A stretch of DNA of 64,000 nt from CAIKZZ01 sp036742455 (GCA_036742455.1 DAINQU010000005.1:99185-163184); one strand, 5' to 3'. Counted from the first letter of the stretch, positions 42,165 through 51,590 are shown. The notes: generated by a model not told the origin, from the letters alone. A program made the numbers and translations.

Positions 42165-43557
42165 AACAACGGAACTCGCCCGTACTCTCGGTGGATGGCA
42201 CCTTTGGGGGATCGCCGTTGGTCTCGTGATCTCCGGCGAGTACTTCGGTTGGAGCTATGGCTGGGCGCAGGCCGGCACACTGGGGTTTTTGGTGACCACG
42301 GCAGTGATCGCCGTCATGTACACCACCTTTATTTTTAGTTACACAGAACTGACCACGGCCATTCCGCACGCCGGGGGACCGTTCGCGTACAGTTACCGCG
42401 CCTACGGGCCTATGGGCGGCTATCTCGCGGGGTTCGCCACGCTCGTTGAATTTGTATTTGCGCCGCCGGCGATTGCGCTCGCGATCGGCGCTTACCTCAA
42501 CGTCCAGTTCCCGGGGCTCTCCGCACGCACGGCGGCCGTCGGCGCCTATGGCCTGTTCATGGCGCTGAATATTGCCGGTGTGACCATTGCCGCCACGTTT
42601 GAGCTGGTTGTGACGATTCTTGCCATCGTCGAACTGCTGATCTTCATGGGCGTGGTCTCTCCCGGCTTTTCCGTTAATCATTACCTTGCGCACGGCTGGG
42701 CGGGCGCAGACACGTTTTCGGCCAGTGCGATACCGGGAATTTTCGGCGCGATCCCGTTTGCGATCTGGTTCTTTTTGGCGATTGAAGGCGCCGCGATGGC
42801 CGCCGAAGAAGCGCGCGATCCGAAGCGGACGATTCCGCGCGCTTACATTGGCGGCATCACGACCCTCGTCCTACTCGCTTTCGGCACGATGGTGTTTGCC
42901 GGTGGTGTGGGCGATTGGCGCAACATCGCCAACATCAATGACCCGCTGCCACAAGCCATGAAGGTGGTCGTCGGCGGGACCTCTGGGTGGCTGCATTTGT
43001 TGGTTTGGATCGGCCTGCTCGGTCTGATTGCCTCTTTCCACGGCATCATCATGGGCTACTCTCGACAAATCTATGCGCTGGCGCGGGCGGGATTTCTGCC
43101 CTCCGTGTTGGCCCGCGTCGATCCCACTCGCCGGACGCCCCATTGGGCCATTTTGGCAGGCGGAGTCGTCGGGATCGCCGCCATTTATTCCGACTCTTGG
43201 ATCGTCATCGCTGGCCAACCGCTGACCGCGAGCATCGTGACGATGTCAGCATTGGGGGCCATCGTCATGTATCTGACGAGTCTTGCCTCCCTGTTCCGCC
43301 TGCGACGAACGGAACCTCACCTTGATCGACCGTACCGAACACCGGCCTATCCGCTCTTTCCTTGGATCGCGGCGGCCATAGCGGTTACCGCTCTCGTATC
43401 GATCGTTTGGAACAATGTCGAGATCGCGATTATTTTCACGACGGTCGGTGCGCTCGGGGCCGCTGTGACCGCCTGGCGACTCAGGACGGGCAAGCTGTCG
43501 TCCTCGACGGACCGCTTATTGCATCACCCCGGTGACGAATCGACAGGCTCCCGCTAA
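42157..43557 (+). CDS. eat: Ethanolamine permease (APC family)
   Basis: A 466-residue inner-membrane transporter with about twelve helices. The N-terminal GGWHLWGIAVGLVISGEYFG and WSYGWAQAGTLGFL, then ELTTAIPHAGGPFAYSYRA, are very characteristic of the ethanolamine permease subfamily. The ATG at 42157 lies inside the end of the amidotransferase gene. This is the strongest clue that the preceding four enzymes act on ethanolamine. The cluster has no EutBC ammonia-lyase, so the route would not need cobalamin. Confidence 0.88.
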   Translation: MHKTTELARTLGGWHLWGIAVGLVISGEYFGWSYGWAQAGTLGFLVTTAVIAVMYTTFIFSYTELTTAIPHAGGPFAYSYRAYGPMGGYLAGFATLVEFVFAPPAIALAIGAYLNVQFPGLSARTAAVGAYGLFMALNIAGVTIAATFELVVTILAIVELLIFMGVVSPGFSVNHYLAHGWAGADTFSASAIPGIFGAIPFAIWFFLAIEGAAMAAEEARDPKRTIPRAYIGGITTLVLLAFGTMVFAGGVGDWRNIANINDPLPQAMKVVVGGTSGWLHLLVWIGLLGLIASFHGIIMGYSRQIYALARAGFLPSVLARVDPTRRTPHWAILAGGVVGIAAIYSDSWIVIAGQPLTASIVTMSALGAIVMYLTSLASLFRLRRTEPHLDRPYRTPAYPLFPWIAAAIAVTALVSIVWNNVEIAIIFTTVGALGAAVTAWRLRTGKLSSSTDRLLHHPGDESTGSR

Positions 43558-43600
43558 CCTTCCAGACGGCCGGCCTGCGTGCTCTGGCCTTGGAGATTGT

Positions 43601-44668
43601 ATGAAACGCTTTGCCCCCCTCTTGCTGTGCTTGACCGTCGGATGGGCTGCACAGGCCCCGGCACTGGCCGATGACGCGAAGCGTCTGCGCATCATCACGT
43701 GGGCCGACTATGTACCGGCCGATGTGATGGCCGACTTCCAGAAGGAAACGGGCATTAAAGTCGAGGTCACGCTCTCGAATAATGAAGAGATGATTTCTAA
43801 ATTGCGCGCCACGGGCGGGGCGGGCTTTGATCTCGCCCAGCCCTCGCAAGATCGCATTGAGGGTGCCCAGCAGGAATTTCGAATCTACAAACCGATTGAT
43901 CTGAGCAAAGTCCAGGTCACTGAGTTCCTGCCTGATCTCATGGACACCGTGCGCAAAAACGCCTCTGTCGACGGAAAACTGTACGCGCTGCCCTACGTTT
44001 GGGGAACCGAAGGGCTGGTGTACAACAGCAAGAAAACCAAGATCGCTGATTACACCGACCTTTGCCGGGCGGACCTCAAGGGAAAAGTTGCGGTACGCCT
44101 CAAGCGACCCACGCTGATGGCCTTTGCCTTCGCGTCCGGCAAAGACCCTTTTGCGCTGTATGGAAACATCAAGGCCTATTCAGCGCTCATGGATGAGGTC
44201 GGTAAGACACTGTCTGCCTGCAAGGCAAACTTCCGTTTCTTCTACGACAACAAGGATCAACTGCTGAATGGCGTGCGCTCTGGCGAAATAACGGCTGCCA
44301 TGATGTGGGATTCCGGTGGCTGGAATTTGGGTCGTGAAAACCCCGATATCCGCTTCATCAATCCAAAATCCGGCGCGATAGCGTGGCTCGACACCTTCGC
44401 CTTACCGGCGCGCGGCAAGAATGACGCAGGCGCCTATGCTTGGATCAATTTCACCATGCGGCCGGCGATCGCCGCTCGGATCGCAAAGCAGATCGGCAAT
44501 TTCACCGCGTCGAAAGGTGCTGACGCACTGATGGATCCGAAACTGAAAGCGCAGTTCGCGACGACCTTCCCTGACGGACTGAAGAATGTCCGGTGGTATC
44601 CAGCGATCCCGCCGGGTCTCGAAGAGATCGAAGGCAAAGTGCTCGATCGCATCAAGGCGGCGAATTGA
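43601..44668 (+). CDS. Polyamine ABC transporter, periplasmic binding protein (PotF/PotD-like)
   Basis: A 355-residue secreted binding protein; TTGGAG precedes the ATG at 43601. The signal peptide (MKRFAPLLLCLTVGWAAQAP) is followed by LRIITWADYVPADVMADFQKETG, the standard opening of polyamine-binding proteins, and by PYVWGTEGLVYN and NAGAYAWINF-like segments (here NDAGAYAWINFTMRP). It should bind putrescine, spermidine or a related amine in the periplasm and deliver it to the PotABC-like complex encoded downstream. Its stop overlaps the ATPase start as TTGA. Confidence 0.9.
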   Translation: MKRFAPLLLCLTVGWAAQAPALADDAKRLRIITWADYVPADVMADFQKETGIKVEVTLSNNEEMISKLRATGGAGFDLAQPSQDRIEGAQQEFRIYKPIDLSKVQVTEFLPDLMDTVRKNASVDGKLYALPYVWGTEGLVYNSKKTKIADYTDLCRADLKGKVAVRLKRPTLMAFAFASGKDPFALYGNIKAYSALMDEVGKTLSACKANFRFFYDNKDQLLNGVRSGEITAAMMWDSGGWNLGRENPDIRFINPKSGAIAWLDTFALPARGKNDAGAYAWINFTMRPAIAARIAKQIGNFTASKGADALMDPKLKAQFATTFPDGLKNVRWYPAIPPGLEEIEGKVLDRIKAAN

Positions 44669-45786
44669 ACGCCTCGGCGCACACGCAGACGGCGGACCTT
44701 GACGTCGATGCCGTCCACAAGACGTTCGCCACCCACACTGCCGTGGACCGACTGTCGTTCAGTGTTCCGCACGGCAGTTTCTTTTCGATCTTAGGCCCGT
44801 CCGGCTGCGGCAAGACAACGCTGTTGCGCATGATTGCTGGATTTATCCAGCCCGACGGCGGTGATATTCGTATCGGTGGGCGGTCGATGCGGGGCGTTGC
44901 CCCCAACCAACGCCCTGTGAACATGGTATTCCAGCAGTTGGCGTTGTTTCCGATGATGAATGTCGGTGAGAACGTGGCTTTTGGACTGGCGCGCCGTGGG
45001 ATCGGCAAGGCAGATCGAATGCGCAAGGCGCACGCCATGCTTGAGCGGGTGGGTCTCGCGGGGTCTGCCGGTAAGCGAGTCGATGAATTATCCGGCGGTC
45101 AACGTCAGCGCGTCGCCATTGCGCGAAGCATGGTGCTCGAACCGACGTTGTTGCTGCTGGATGAACCGCTGGGCGCGCTCGATCTGAAATTGCGCGAACA
45201 CATGAAGATCGAATTGAAGCAATTGCAGGCAGCCTTCGGCACGACCTTCGTCTACATCACGCACGATCAATCCGAAGCTCTGGTCCTATCCGACCACGTC
45301 GGCGTCATGAATCAGGGGCGCTTTGAGCAATTGGACACGCCACAGTCGTTGTATTACGAGCCCGCCACGCCGTTCGTGGCCGGATTCGTTGGGTCGAACA
45401 ATCGGGTTGCAGGACGCATCCAATCGGTCACCGGATCCATCGCAACCCTCGAAACGACGGACGGTTGGTTACTCGAGGCGCGTGCCCGCGGGAGCTTAAC
45501 AGTCGGCGCTGCGGCAACCGCCTTTGTCCGACCGGAAGCCGCGGTGTTAGCGCGCGATGCGCAGAGTCTTCCCGCATCGTTGCGTCCGCATACCGGTCGC
45601 GTCGACAGTCTTCTGTTTGACGGCGCCAATTCGGCGATTCTGATCCGGGAATCGGGGTCCGGCGTTGAATTCAGGATTGCCTTACCGCAAACCGGGCAGT
45701 TTTCGGATCTCCAGCCGGGCGAGCACATTCATTTTGCCTTCGACCCGGACCGTGCGGTGTGTTTCGCCGACGGAGCAATCTCGTGA
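44665..45786 (+). CDS. Polyamine ABC transporter, ATP-binding protein (PotA-like)
   Basis: A 373-residue ATPase. Walker A GPSGCGKTTLLRMIAGF, signature LSGGQRQRVAIARSM, Walker B LLLLDEPLGALDLKLRE and the switch histidine in YITHDQ are intact, with a C-terminal TOBE-type regulatory domain (about residues 285-373). The TTG at 44665 is chosen because it overlaps the binding-protein stop by four bases (TTGA) and fits the family N-terminus; the longer frame runs inside the upstream gene. Confidence 0.92.
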   Translation: MNASAHTQTADLDVDAVHKTFATHTAVDRLSFSVPHGSFFSILGPSGCGKTTLLRMIAGFIQPDGGDIRIGGRSMRGVAPNQRPVNMVFQQLALFPMMNVGENVAFGLARRGIGKADRMRKAHAMLERVGLAGSAGKRVDELSGGQRQRVAIARSMVLEPTLLLLDEPLGALDLKLREHMKIELKQLQAAFGTTFVYITHDQSEALVLSDHVGVMNQGRFEQLDTPQSLYYEPATPFVAGFVGSNNRVAGRIQSVTGSIATLETTDGWLLEARARGSLTVGAAATAFVRPEAAVLARDAQSLPASLRPHTGRVDSLLFDGANSAILIRESGSGVEFRIALPQTGQFSDLQPGEHIHFAFDPDRAVCFADGAIS

Positions 45787-46661
45787 CCGACAACGGTCCT
45801 CTGTGGCAACGCCGTCTGCTGCTGGCGCTTCTCTTGGCGCCGGCATTGCTGTGGTTACTGCTACTGATCGTTTTGCCGCACGTTGATCTTGCACTCGTGT
45901 CGTTCCGCGAGCGCGTCGCACCGCGTGAGTACGTCGCGAGTGTCGCGCAATACACGACTTTTTTCACCGAGCCGCTCTATTGGAAGGTGTTTGTTCGGAC
46001 CGCCATTCTGTCAGCGGTCGCGACAGGCATAACGCTGCTCGTCGCTTTCCCAGTCGCGTGGACGATCGCGAAGATCGCAAAAGGCCGTCGGGCCACGTTG
46101 CTGTTCATGGTTTGTCTGATTCCTTTTTGGGTCAGTGAAACCGTCCGAACCCTCGGGTGGATGATTTTGTTGCGCGAGTCTGGCGTCCTACCGGCGCTCC
46201 TTGTAAAGCTCGGCCTGACGGCAGAGCCCCCCGAACTCCTCTATCACGACGCAACGATACTCGTGGGACTCGTCTACACATCGCTCCTTTTCATGGTCGT
46301 CCCGTTGGTGAACAGTCTCGAGAGCCTCGACAACGCCCTGATTGAGGCCGCCTATGATCTCGGTGCGAACGGTTTTTCGGTCTTGCGCCGCATAGTGATT
46401 CCGCACGCCGCTCCCGGTATTACGGCCGGATGCATCGTCGTCTTCATGCTGACGCTCGGAAACTATCTGACGCCCAATTTGTTAGGGGGCACCAGTTCGC
46501 AGTGGTTTACCGAGCAGATCTATAACCAGTTCATCACCCGGTTTAATTGGGAACAAGGTGCTGCATTTGGATTCCTGTTGCTGGGCCTATCCACTTTCAT
46601 GGTCTGGCTCGGACTGAAAGCCAGTGGCCAACGGTTTGCTGACGTGATGCAACGCGCATGA
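45783..46661 (+). CDS. Polyamine ABC transporter permease (PotB-like)
   Basis: A 292-residue permease with about six helices, starting at a GTG that overlaps the ATPase stop (GTGA). The EAA loop that contacts the ATPase reads IEAAYDLGANGFSVLRRIVIPHAAPG, and FWVSETVRTLGWMILL is typical of PotB/PotH proteins. It pairs with the next gene to form the membrane channel. Confidence 0.92.
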   Translation: MTDNGPLWQRRLLLALLLAPALLWLLLLIVLPHVDLALVSFRERVAPREYVASVAQYTTFFTEPLYWKVFVRTAILSAVATGITLLVAFPVAWTIAKIAKGRRATLLFMVCLIPFWVSETVRTLGWMILLRESGVLPALLVKLGLTAEPPELLYHDATILVGLVYTSLLFMVVPLVNSLESLDNALIEAAYDLGANGFSVLRRIVIPHAAPGITAGCIVVFMLTLGNYLTPNLLGGTSSQWFTEQIYNQFITRFNWEQGAAFGFLLLGLSTFMVWLGLKASGQRFADVMQRA

Positions 46662-47515
46662 TTCCCTCACTACCGAGACCCGCCTGGTTACGTGCGGCCA
46701 ACTCGATTTATATCGGCCTTTTTTTGGTATTCCTGTTTTTGCCTTTGGTGACGGTGGCCGTATTCGCGTTCAACGACGCACCGTATCCGGCTCCACCGTG
46801 GCACGGTTTTACGCTCGACTGGTTTTTCGGCAATGACAGTACGGGGCGCGTGGGTCTGTTCCACGATGACGAATTGTTGGACAGCATTCTGACCAGCGCC
46901 CTTGTTGCCGTGTGGGTCACGGGACTCTCGGTCCTGGTGGGAACGACCAATGCCTTTCTGATGGAGCGCGCAAAGTTCCGCGGCCAACAGGCACTGTCGA
47001 TGCTCATGCTGGTGCCGCTGGTCATTCCGGGCGTGATTCTCGGCATCTCAATCTTGGCGTTCGCAAGCCGGTTGGCTGAATTCGCGGACGACGTTTGGGG
47101 ACTGGACTTGGAATTTCTCCGTCCGGGACTGCCACTCGTGGTGCTCGGACAGTTCTCCTACGTCGCTGCCATCGCGACGCTGACGATCAGCGCACGGTTG
47201 AAGCGCTTTGATCGAACGCTCGAAGAAGCCGCATTTAATCTTGGCGCCAGCCGAACGGCCGTGCTTTGGCACATCACGCTGCCGTACTTACGGCCTGCGA
47301 TGATCGGATCAGCGGTCATCGCATTCCTGATGTCGTTCGAAAACTTCAACACCACCCTGATGCTCGTTGGCGCCGACACGCCACTGACGATTTTGATGTA
47401 TGGGCGGATGCGCGAAGGCGCGACCCCGGTACTGAATGCCGTGAGTCTGTTCCTGATGGTGGTATCCGCAATCCTCGCCCTGAGCTTAATGCGTCGGAGT
47501 AAACGGGACTCCTGA
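46658..47515 (+). CDS. Polyamine ABC transporter permease (PotC-like)
   Basis: A 285-residue permease with about six helices and the EAA loop LEEAAFNLGASRTAVLWHITLPYLRPA. FLPLVTVAVFAFNDAPYPAPPWHGFTLDWF matches the start of PotC/PotI proteins. It starts with ATGA on the PotB-like stop and closes the plus-strand arm. It converges on the aminotransferase gene across a strong hairpin. Confidence 0.92.
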   Translation: MIPSLPRPAWLRAANSIYIGLFLVFLFLPLVTVAVFAFNDAPYPAPPWHGFTLDWFFGNDSTGRVGLFHDDELLDSILTSALVAVWVTGLSVLVGTTNAFLMERAKFRGQQALSMLMLVPLVIPGVILGISILAFASRLAEFADDVWGLDLEFLRPGLPLVVLGQFSYVAAIATLTISARLKRFDRTLEEAAFNLGASRTAVLWHITLPYLRPAMIGSAVIAFLMSFENFNTTLMLVGADTPLTILMYGRMREGATPVLNAVSLFLMVVSAILALSLMRRSKRDS

Positions 47516-47530
47516 CGAGGGTCGCACAGG

Positions 47531-47560
47531 ACTCACTGGCGGCTTAGCCGACCAGTGAGT
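47531..47560. terminator. Hairpin spanning the convergent junction of the two amine operons
   Basis: ACTCACTGG (47531-47539) pairs with CCAGTGAGT (47552-47560); four further pairs can form inside with one bulged A, leaving a TTA loop that is the aminotransferase stop codon. It can end transcripts from both the Pot operon and the minus-strand operon. No T-run is present. Confidence 0.6.
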
Positions 47561-48905
47561 GCAATACCGCGCCAAAGGCGTCGACGAGTTGATCGATCTG
47601 AGCCTCCGTCGTCGCCGGACAGACCAACATCATGTTGTGGAAGGGGGCGATGAGGCAGCCACGGTTGACGAGCCCTACGTGCACTGCCGCCTCGAGTTCA
47701 CCACAATGGGCGGCGAGCGCCGCGGTTCCATTGCGCAGAGGGCCGGGCGCACAGATAAATTCCACCCTCGACCCGACCCGTACCACGTGCCACGGCAATT
47801 GGTACCGTTCAATGTTTTGAGCGAGGCCCTCGGCCAGACGCTCTGCCTGTTGCTCCATGTGCGCATAGGCCGATTCGGTCATGACCTCCGATAGCGTCGT
47901 ACGCATCAGTGCCATCGCAAGCGCATTGGCCGAGAGTGTCGTCCCGAGACCGGAGTGCCCCGCTTCTTTGGTGCGGCGGATGTCATCCCAACGCTCGGCG
48001 ATGGCGTCCGTGAATCCCCATACACTGGCCGGCGTGCCCCCGGCGATCGGCTTCCCCAGCACGAACAGATCGGGCTCCAGTGCGTGCTGACGGGTATACC
48101 CGCCCCAACCACTCGAGATCGTATGCGTCTCGTCAATTAAGAGCAGCGTACCGGTGCGGCGAGTCATGTCCCGCAACGCGGCGTGATAACCCGGATCCGG
48201 TAACACCATGCAACAGTTCGTCATGACGGGCTCCGCCAAGACCACCGCCACCGTACGATCCTCTAACGCATTCTCCAAGCCGGCCAAGTCGTTGAACTCG
48301 ACCACCCGGGTTTGCGCCGTCAAATCCACGACCTGCCCGATGAGACCGGGTCGATTTCGCGGTACACCGTCGTATAGCCCCACGTAGGTCTCATCGACCG
48401 CGCCGTGGTAACAACCGTTCATCACCAACACTCGCGGTCGGCCGGTCACGGCACGCGCGACGCGCAAGGCAAACCGATTGGCATCGGACGCCGTCGTTGC
48501 GATCTGCCAATGCGGCATTCCAAACCGCTCTTTGAGCAGTTCGCCAACGGCATAGGCATCCGCGGTGGGCAACATGTACGTAAAGCCACGCGCGGCTTGC
48601 GCCGCGAGGGTTCGCAGGACCGGCTCCGGCGAGTGGCCGAACATGGACCCTGTGTCACCGAGACAGAAGTCGTTCAACTGATCGCCATCGACCGTTCGCA
48701 AGGTGGCGCCCCGAGCTTCCGCGACCGACAGCGGAAACGGCGACGGCCAATCCAGCATCCAATGCATCGGGACGCCCGCATAGAACCCCCGTGCCTGCTT
48801 GGCCGCGGCAGCGGACACCGGATGCCTGGCGACAAACGTCTCCGTCTCGGCGCGCACAAACGCGTCGAGACGGTCTCTGGCAACGCCGCGTAGGCGCTCA
48901 GACAT
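47544..48905 (-). CDS. Class III PLP-dependent aminotransferase, HemL-like
   Basis: A 453-residue PLP enzyme. The ATG at 48905 overlaps the preceding ligase stop by eight bases; an in-frame ATG at 48914 sits too close to GGGAG. PLP-site features are LIDETHTISSGWGGY (Asp258) and the Schiff-base Lys285 in DLFVLGKPIAGG. The pattern resembles glutamate-1-semialdehyde aminomutase more than omega-amino transaminases, yet the gene closes a polyamine operon. It probably transaminates an amine or amino acid from this pathway; the substrate is open. Confidence 0.85.
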   Translation of the reverse strand: MSERLRGVARDRLDAFVRAETETFVARHPVSAAAAKQARGFYAGVPMHWMLDWPSPFPLSVAEARGATLRTVDGDQLNDFCLGDTGSMFGHSPEPVLRTLAAQAARGFTYMLPTADAYAVGELLKERFGMPHWQIATTASDANRFALRVARAVTGRPRVLVMNGCYHGAVDETYVGLYDGVPRNRPGLIGQVVDLTAQTRVVEFNDLAGLENALEDRTVAVVLAEPVMTNCCMVLPDPGYHAALRDMTRRTGTLLLIDETHTISSGWGGYTRQHALEPDLFVLGKPIAGGTPASVWGFTDAIAERWDDIRRTKEAGHSGLGTTLSANALAMALMRTTLSEVMTESAYAHMEQQAERLAEGLAQNIERYQLPWHVVRVGSRVEFICAPGPLRNGTAALAAHCGELEAAVHVGLVNRGCLIAPFHNMMLVCPATTEAQIDQLVDAFGAVLHSLVG

Positions 48906-50262
48906 AAAAGTCATGCTCCCGCGGAAAGATATGTTCGATGAGGTCGAGATACTCGCCGCGCTTGGTGATTGCGAACACCTCCAAGTATTTCTTTGGAATG
49001 TACTCGCTCAACAGCGTTGCATTGGCCAATCGATCCAACGCCACGATCAGGTCACCTGGGAATTCGGGATCACCACCGACGCTTTTGCCAACCGCCGGAG
49101 GGCCCGGGTCGATCCGATGTCGGATGCCATGGAGTAATCCTGCCAACATCGCTGCCATGACCAGATGAGGGCTGGCATCGGCGCCGGCCACGCGGTGCTC
49201 AATACGGCGAGCCGAACCCTGCTGAGCCGGTATGCGGAAGGCAACGCTGCGGTTGTTTTCGGCCCAGGCCCGTGAGGTTGGCACAAACGACCCCAAATAA
49301 CGCCGCTGAGAATTGAAATTGGGTGCGAACAGCCCGAACGAATCGTAGAGCAGCGCCTGCATGCCCCCTATCGCGTGACGAAGTAACTCCTCACCGCCCG
49401 GGGCACCGAATCGATTCTTGCCCGCCTCATCGACGATGCTTGCGTGGATATGCAATCCACTGCCAGCCTCGGCGACGAACGGCTTCGCCATAAAGGTCGC
49501 CTCCATTCCCATTTCGCGCGCCACTCCTTTAACGAGCCGCTTCAGTAAAACGGCTTGGTCAGCGGCGACAACGGGATCGGCGATATGACTGAGATTCACT
49601 TCAAATTGACCGACGCCGTATTCAGAGACACATCCGGCGACCGGCAATCCCTGAACTTTGGCCGCCGTGTTCACGCGATCCAAAAACTCGCCGTAGTCAT
49701 CAACGGCTTCCATCGAGAGGTTGGCGCCACGACGCGGCGGCGAGCGTCCGGCGTGTGCGCCTAGGCGTATCGTCCCATCGTCGTTGCGCTTCGGGTCGAT
49801 GAGGTAAAACTCCAGCTCGCAGGCGACGACCGGATGGATCCCTTCTGCGCGGCAGAGGGCGACGACATCGGCCAGTACAAGCCTTGGGTCATACCAGAAC
49901 GGACGACCCGTCGAGACGTGGGTCATCTCACACAATACTTGCGCTGTCGGCTTTCGAGTCCATGGGGCACGGACCAAGGTGCCCGGCAACGGCATGGCCG
50001 CTCCGTCCGGATCGCCGTCCGTACTGCCGTAACCGTGACCCTCGATGCCGTAGCCTCGAATATCGGCGATCAAGGCGGATGCGGAGAATAGAACCCCGCT
50101 CTTGAACAGGGTTGATCCATCGGCGGCTTCGAGCCGCTTGCCTTGCAATATTCCGTTCGAGTCAATGACGAATGCGTCGATCGCCTCGATATCCGGATTG
50201 CCTGCCAAGAATCCTTCCCACTCACTTACCGACGCATAAGTACCGTGTTTGCGTTCATGCAT
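48898..50262 (-). CDS. Glutamine-synthetase-family ligase, probable gamma-glutamylpolyamine synthetase (PuuA-like)
   Basis: A 454-residue member of the glutamine synthetase superfamily. It shows IEAIDAFVIDSNGILQGKRL, VVACELEFYLIDP, VSEYGVGQFEVNLSH, AGSGLHIHASIVD and the C-terminal NNRSVAFRIPAQQGSARRIEHR with PHLVMAAMLAGLLHGI. This is the PuuA/SpuI style of sequence. With the PuuB-like oxidase 23 bases upstream in the same operon it should attach glutamate to putrescine or spermidine. It differs clearly from the ligase at 37376, so the locus holds two separate gamma-glutamyl ligases. Confidence 0.87.
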   Translation of the reverse strand: MHERKHGTYASVSEWEGFLAGNPDIEAIDAFVIDSNGILQGKRLEAADGSTLFKSGVLFSASALIADIRGYGIEGHGYGSTDGDPDGAAMPLPGTLVRAPWTRKPTAQVLCEMTHVSTGRPFWYDPRLVLADVVALCRAEGIHPVVACELEFYLIDPKRNDDGTIRLGAHAGRSPPRRGANLSMEAVDDYGEFLDRVNTAAKVQGLPVAGCVSEYGVGQFEVNLSHIADPVVAADQAVLLKRLVKGVAREMGMEATFMAKPFVAEAGSGLHIHASIVDEAGKNRFGAPGGEELLRHAIGGMQALLYDSFGLFAPNFNSQRRYLGSFVPTSRAWAENNRSVAFRIPAQQGSARRIEHRVAGADASPHLVMAAMLAGLLHGIRHRIDPGPPAVGKSVGGDPEFPGDLIVALDRLANATLLSEYIPKKYLEVFAITKRGEYLDLIEHIFPREHDFYV

Positions 50263-50285
50263 GATGCCCTCTACTCGAAATAGGC

Positions 50286-51590
50286 TCAGAGACGATCTCT
50301 GAGCGCGAAATACAGCATGGCAGCGACCAGCGTGGGCCAGCGCAGCAACGGACCGCCAGGAAATGGCGGGACCGATAAATTCGATAGCAACTCGAACGAC
50401 TTGTGCTCACCGGCTAATGCATCGGCAACCACGTTGCCGATATACGGGGCGAGCACGACACCGAGCCCTGAGAATCCACTGAGATTCACCATCCCCGGCT
50501 CCAACTCCCGAACATACGGCATGCGGGTCGCTGTAATGCCGAGCGTTCCACCCCACGCATAATCAAACTTCACGCCCCGCAATTGAGGGAATACTCCCTC
50601 CACGTGTGGGCGAACGAACGAGCCGATGTCCGACGGAAAACGGTAGCTATAATTTTCACCGCCTCCGAAGAGCAACCGATCGTCGGGTGTGAGTCGGAAA
50701 TAGTTGACGACGAAACGGGAATCCGAGACCGCGGCGTTATTCCGAATCAATTCGCGCGCGCGATCACCGAGTGGCTCCGTGACTGCGACGAAATTATTGA
50801 TCGGCATCACGCGACTTTGCACACGAGGCGCCACTCGCCGTAAATACCCGTTACAGGCCATGACGACGCGTTTTGCCTTCAGTGCGCCCTGCGTGGTCAA
50901 CACCCGAAATGCCGATCCATCCTTTTGGACATCAAGGACTTCGACACCTTCATGCAACTGAGCGCCGTGGGAACCCGCCGCCCGCGCAATGCCCAGCGCC
51001 CAGTCCAAGGCATGCAGGTGCCCGCTGTATTGATCGTAGCTGCCGCCGTGGTATTGAGGGCTGCAGAGGACTTCCGAGAGCTGACTCTTATCCAAGAACG
51101 AGAGGCTGCGGTATCCGTAGCGCTCGCGCATGAACTCAACGTATTCGCGGGTCTCCGGAACGTATCGCGGCTTATGATCCGCGTGCAAAAGACCTGCCCG
51201 GTAACTGCAATCGACCTGATAGGTCTGCATGAGCCAGTCCAAGTGCTCCCGCGCATCAAGCGCCATCCGCCAAAACTGCCGGGCACTCTGCTCACCCACC
51301 GTGCGCTCCAGCCATAACTGGTCGCGCCGCATACCCACATGAACCTGACCGCCATTTCGTCCTGACGCCCCCCAACCGAGCAGCGATTGCTCAAGCAGCG
51401 TGACCGCAATGCCCCGTCGAGCAAGATGCAAGGCCGTACCAAGCCCGGCGTATCCACCGCCAACCACGCACACATCGGTGACAGCGTCGGCCACAAAGGG
51501 GGACGGCGTCGCACGTTCCCGCACGGTCGCCGCGTAGTAAGAATCGACATGACGAGTAGCCGGTAGTACAGCGCTTGCGTGCATCGACAT
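50286..51590 (-). CDS. FAD-dependent amine oxidase (PuuB-like gamma-glutamylputrescine oxidase)
   Basis: A 434-residue DAO-fold flavoprotein. The ATG at 51590 overlaps the GntR gene's stop by one base; a GTG one codon upstream is possible. The FAD motif VVGGGYAGLGTALHLARRG begins near residue 43 and SLLGWGASGRNGGQVHVGM follows, as in PuuB and OrdL proteins. LFGGGENYSY and LSGFSGLGVVLAPYIG complete the C-terminal FAD domain. It should oxidise the glutamylated amine to an aldehyde, releasing ammonia and peroxide. A C-terminal hydrophobic stretch (WPTLVAAMLYFALRD) may touch the membrane. Confidence 0.88.
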   Translation of the reverse strand: MSMHASAVLPATRHVDSYYAATVRERATPSPFVADAVTDVCVVGGGYAGLGTALHLARRGIAVTLLEQSLLGWGASGRNGGQVHVGMRRDQLWLERTVGEQSARQFWRMALDAREHLDWLMQTYQVDCSYRAGLLHADHKPRYVPETREYVEFMRERYGYRSLSFLDKSQLSEVLCSPQYHGGSYDQYSGHLHALDWALGIARAAGSHGAQLHEGVEVLDVQKDGSAFRVLTTQGALKAKRVVMACNGYLRRVAPRVQSRVMPINNFVAVTEPLGDRARELIRNNAAVSDSRFVVNYFRLTPDDRLLFGGGENYSYRFPSDIGSFVRPHVEGVFPQLRGVKFDYAWGGTLGITATRMPYVRELEPGMVNLSGFSGLGVVLAPYIGNVVADALAGEHKSFELLSNLSVPPFPGGPLLRWPTLVAAMLYFALRDRL

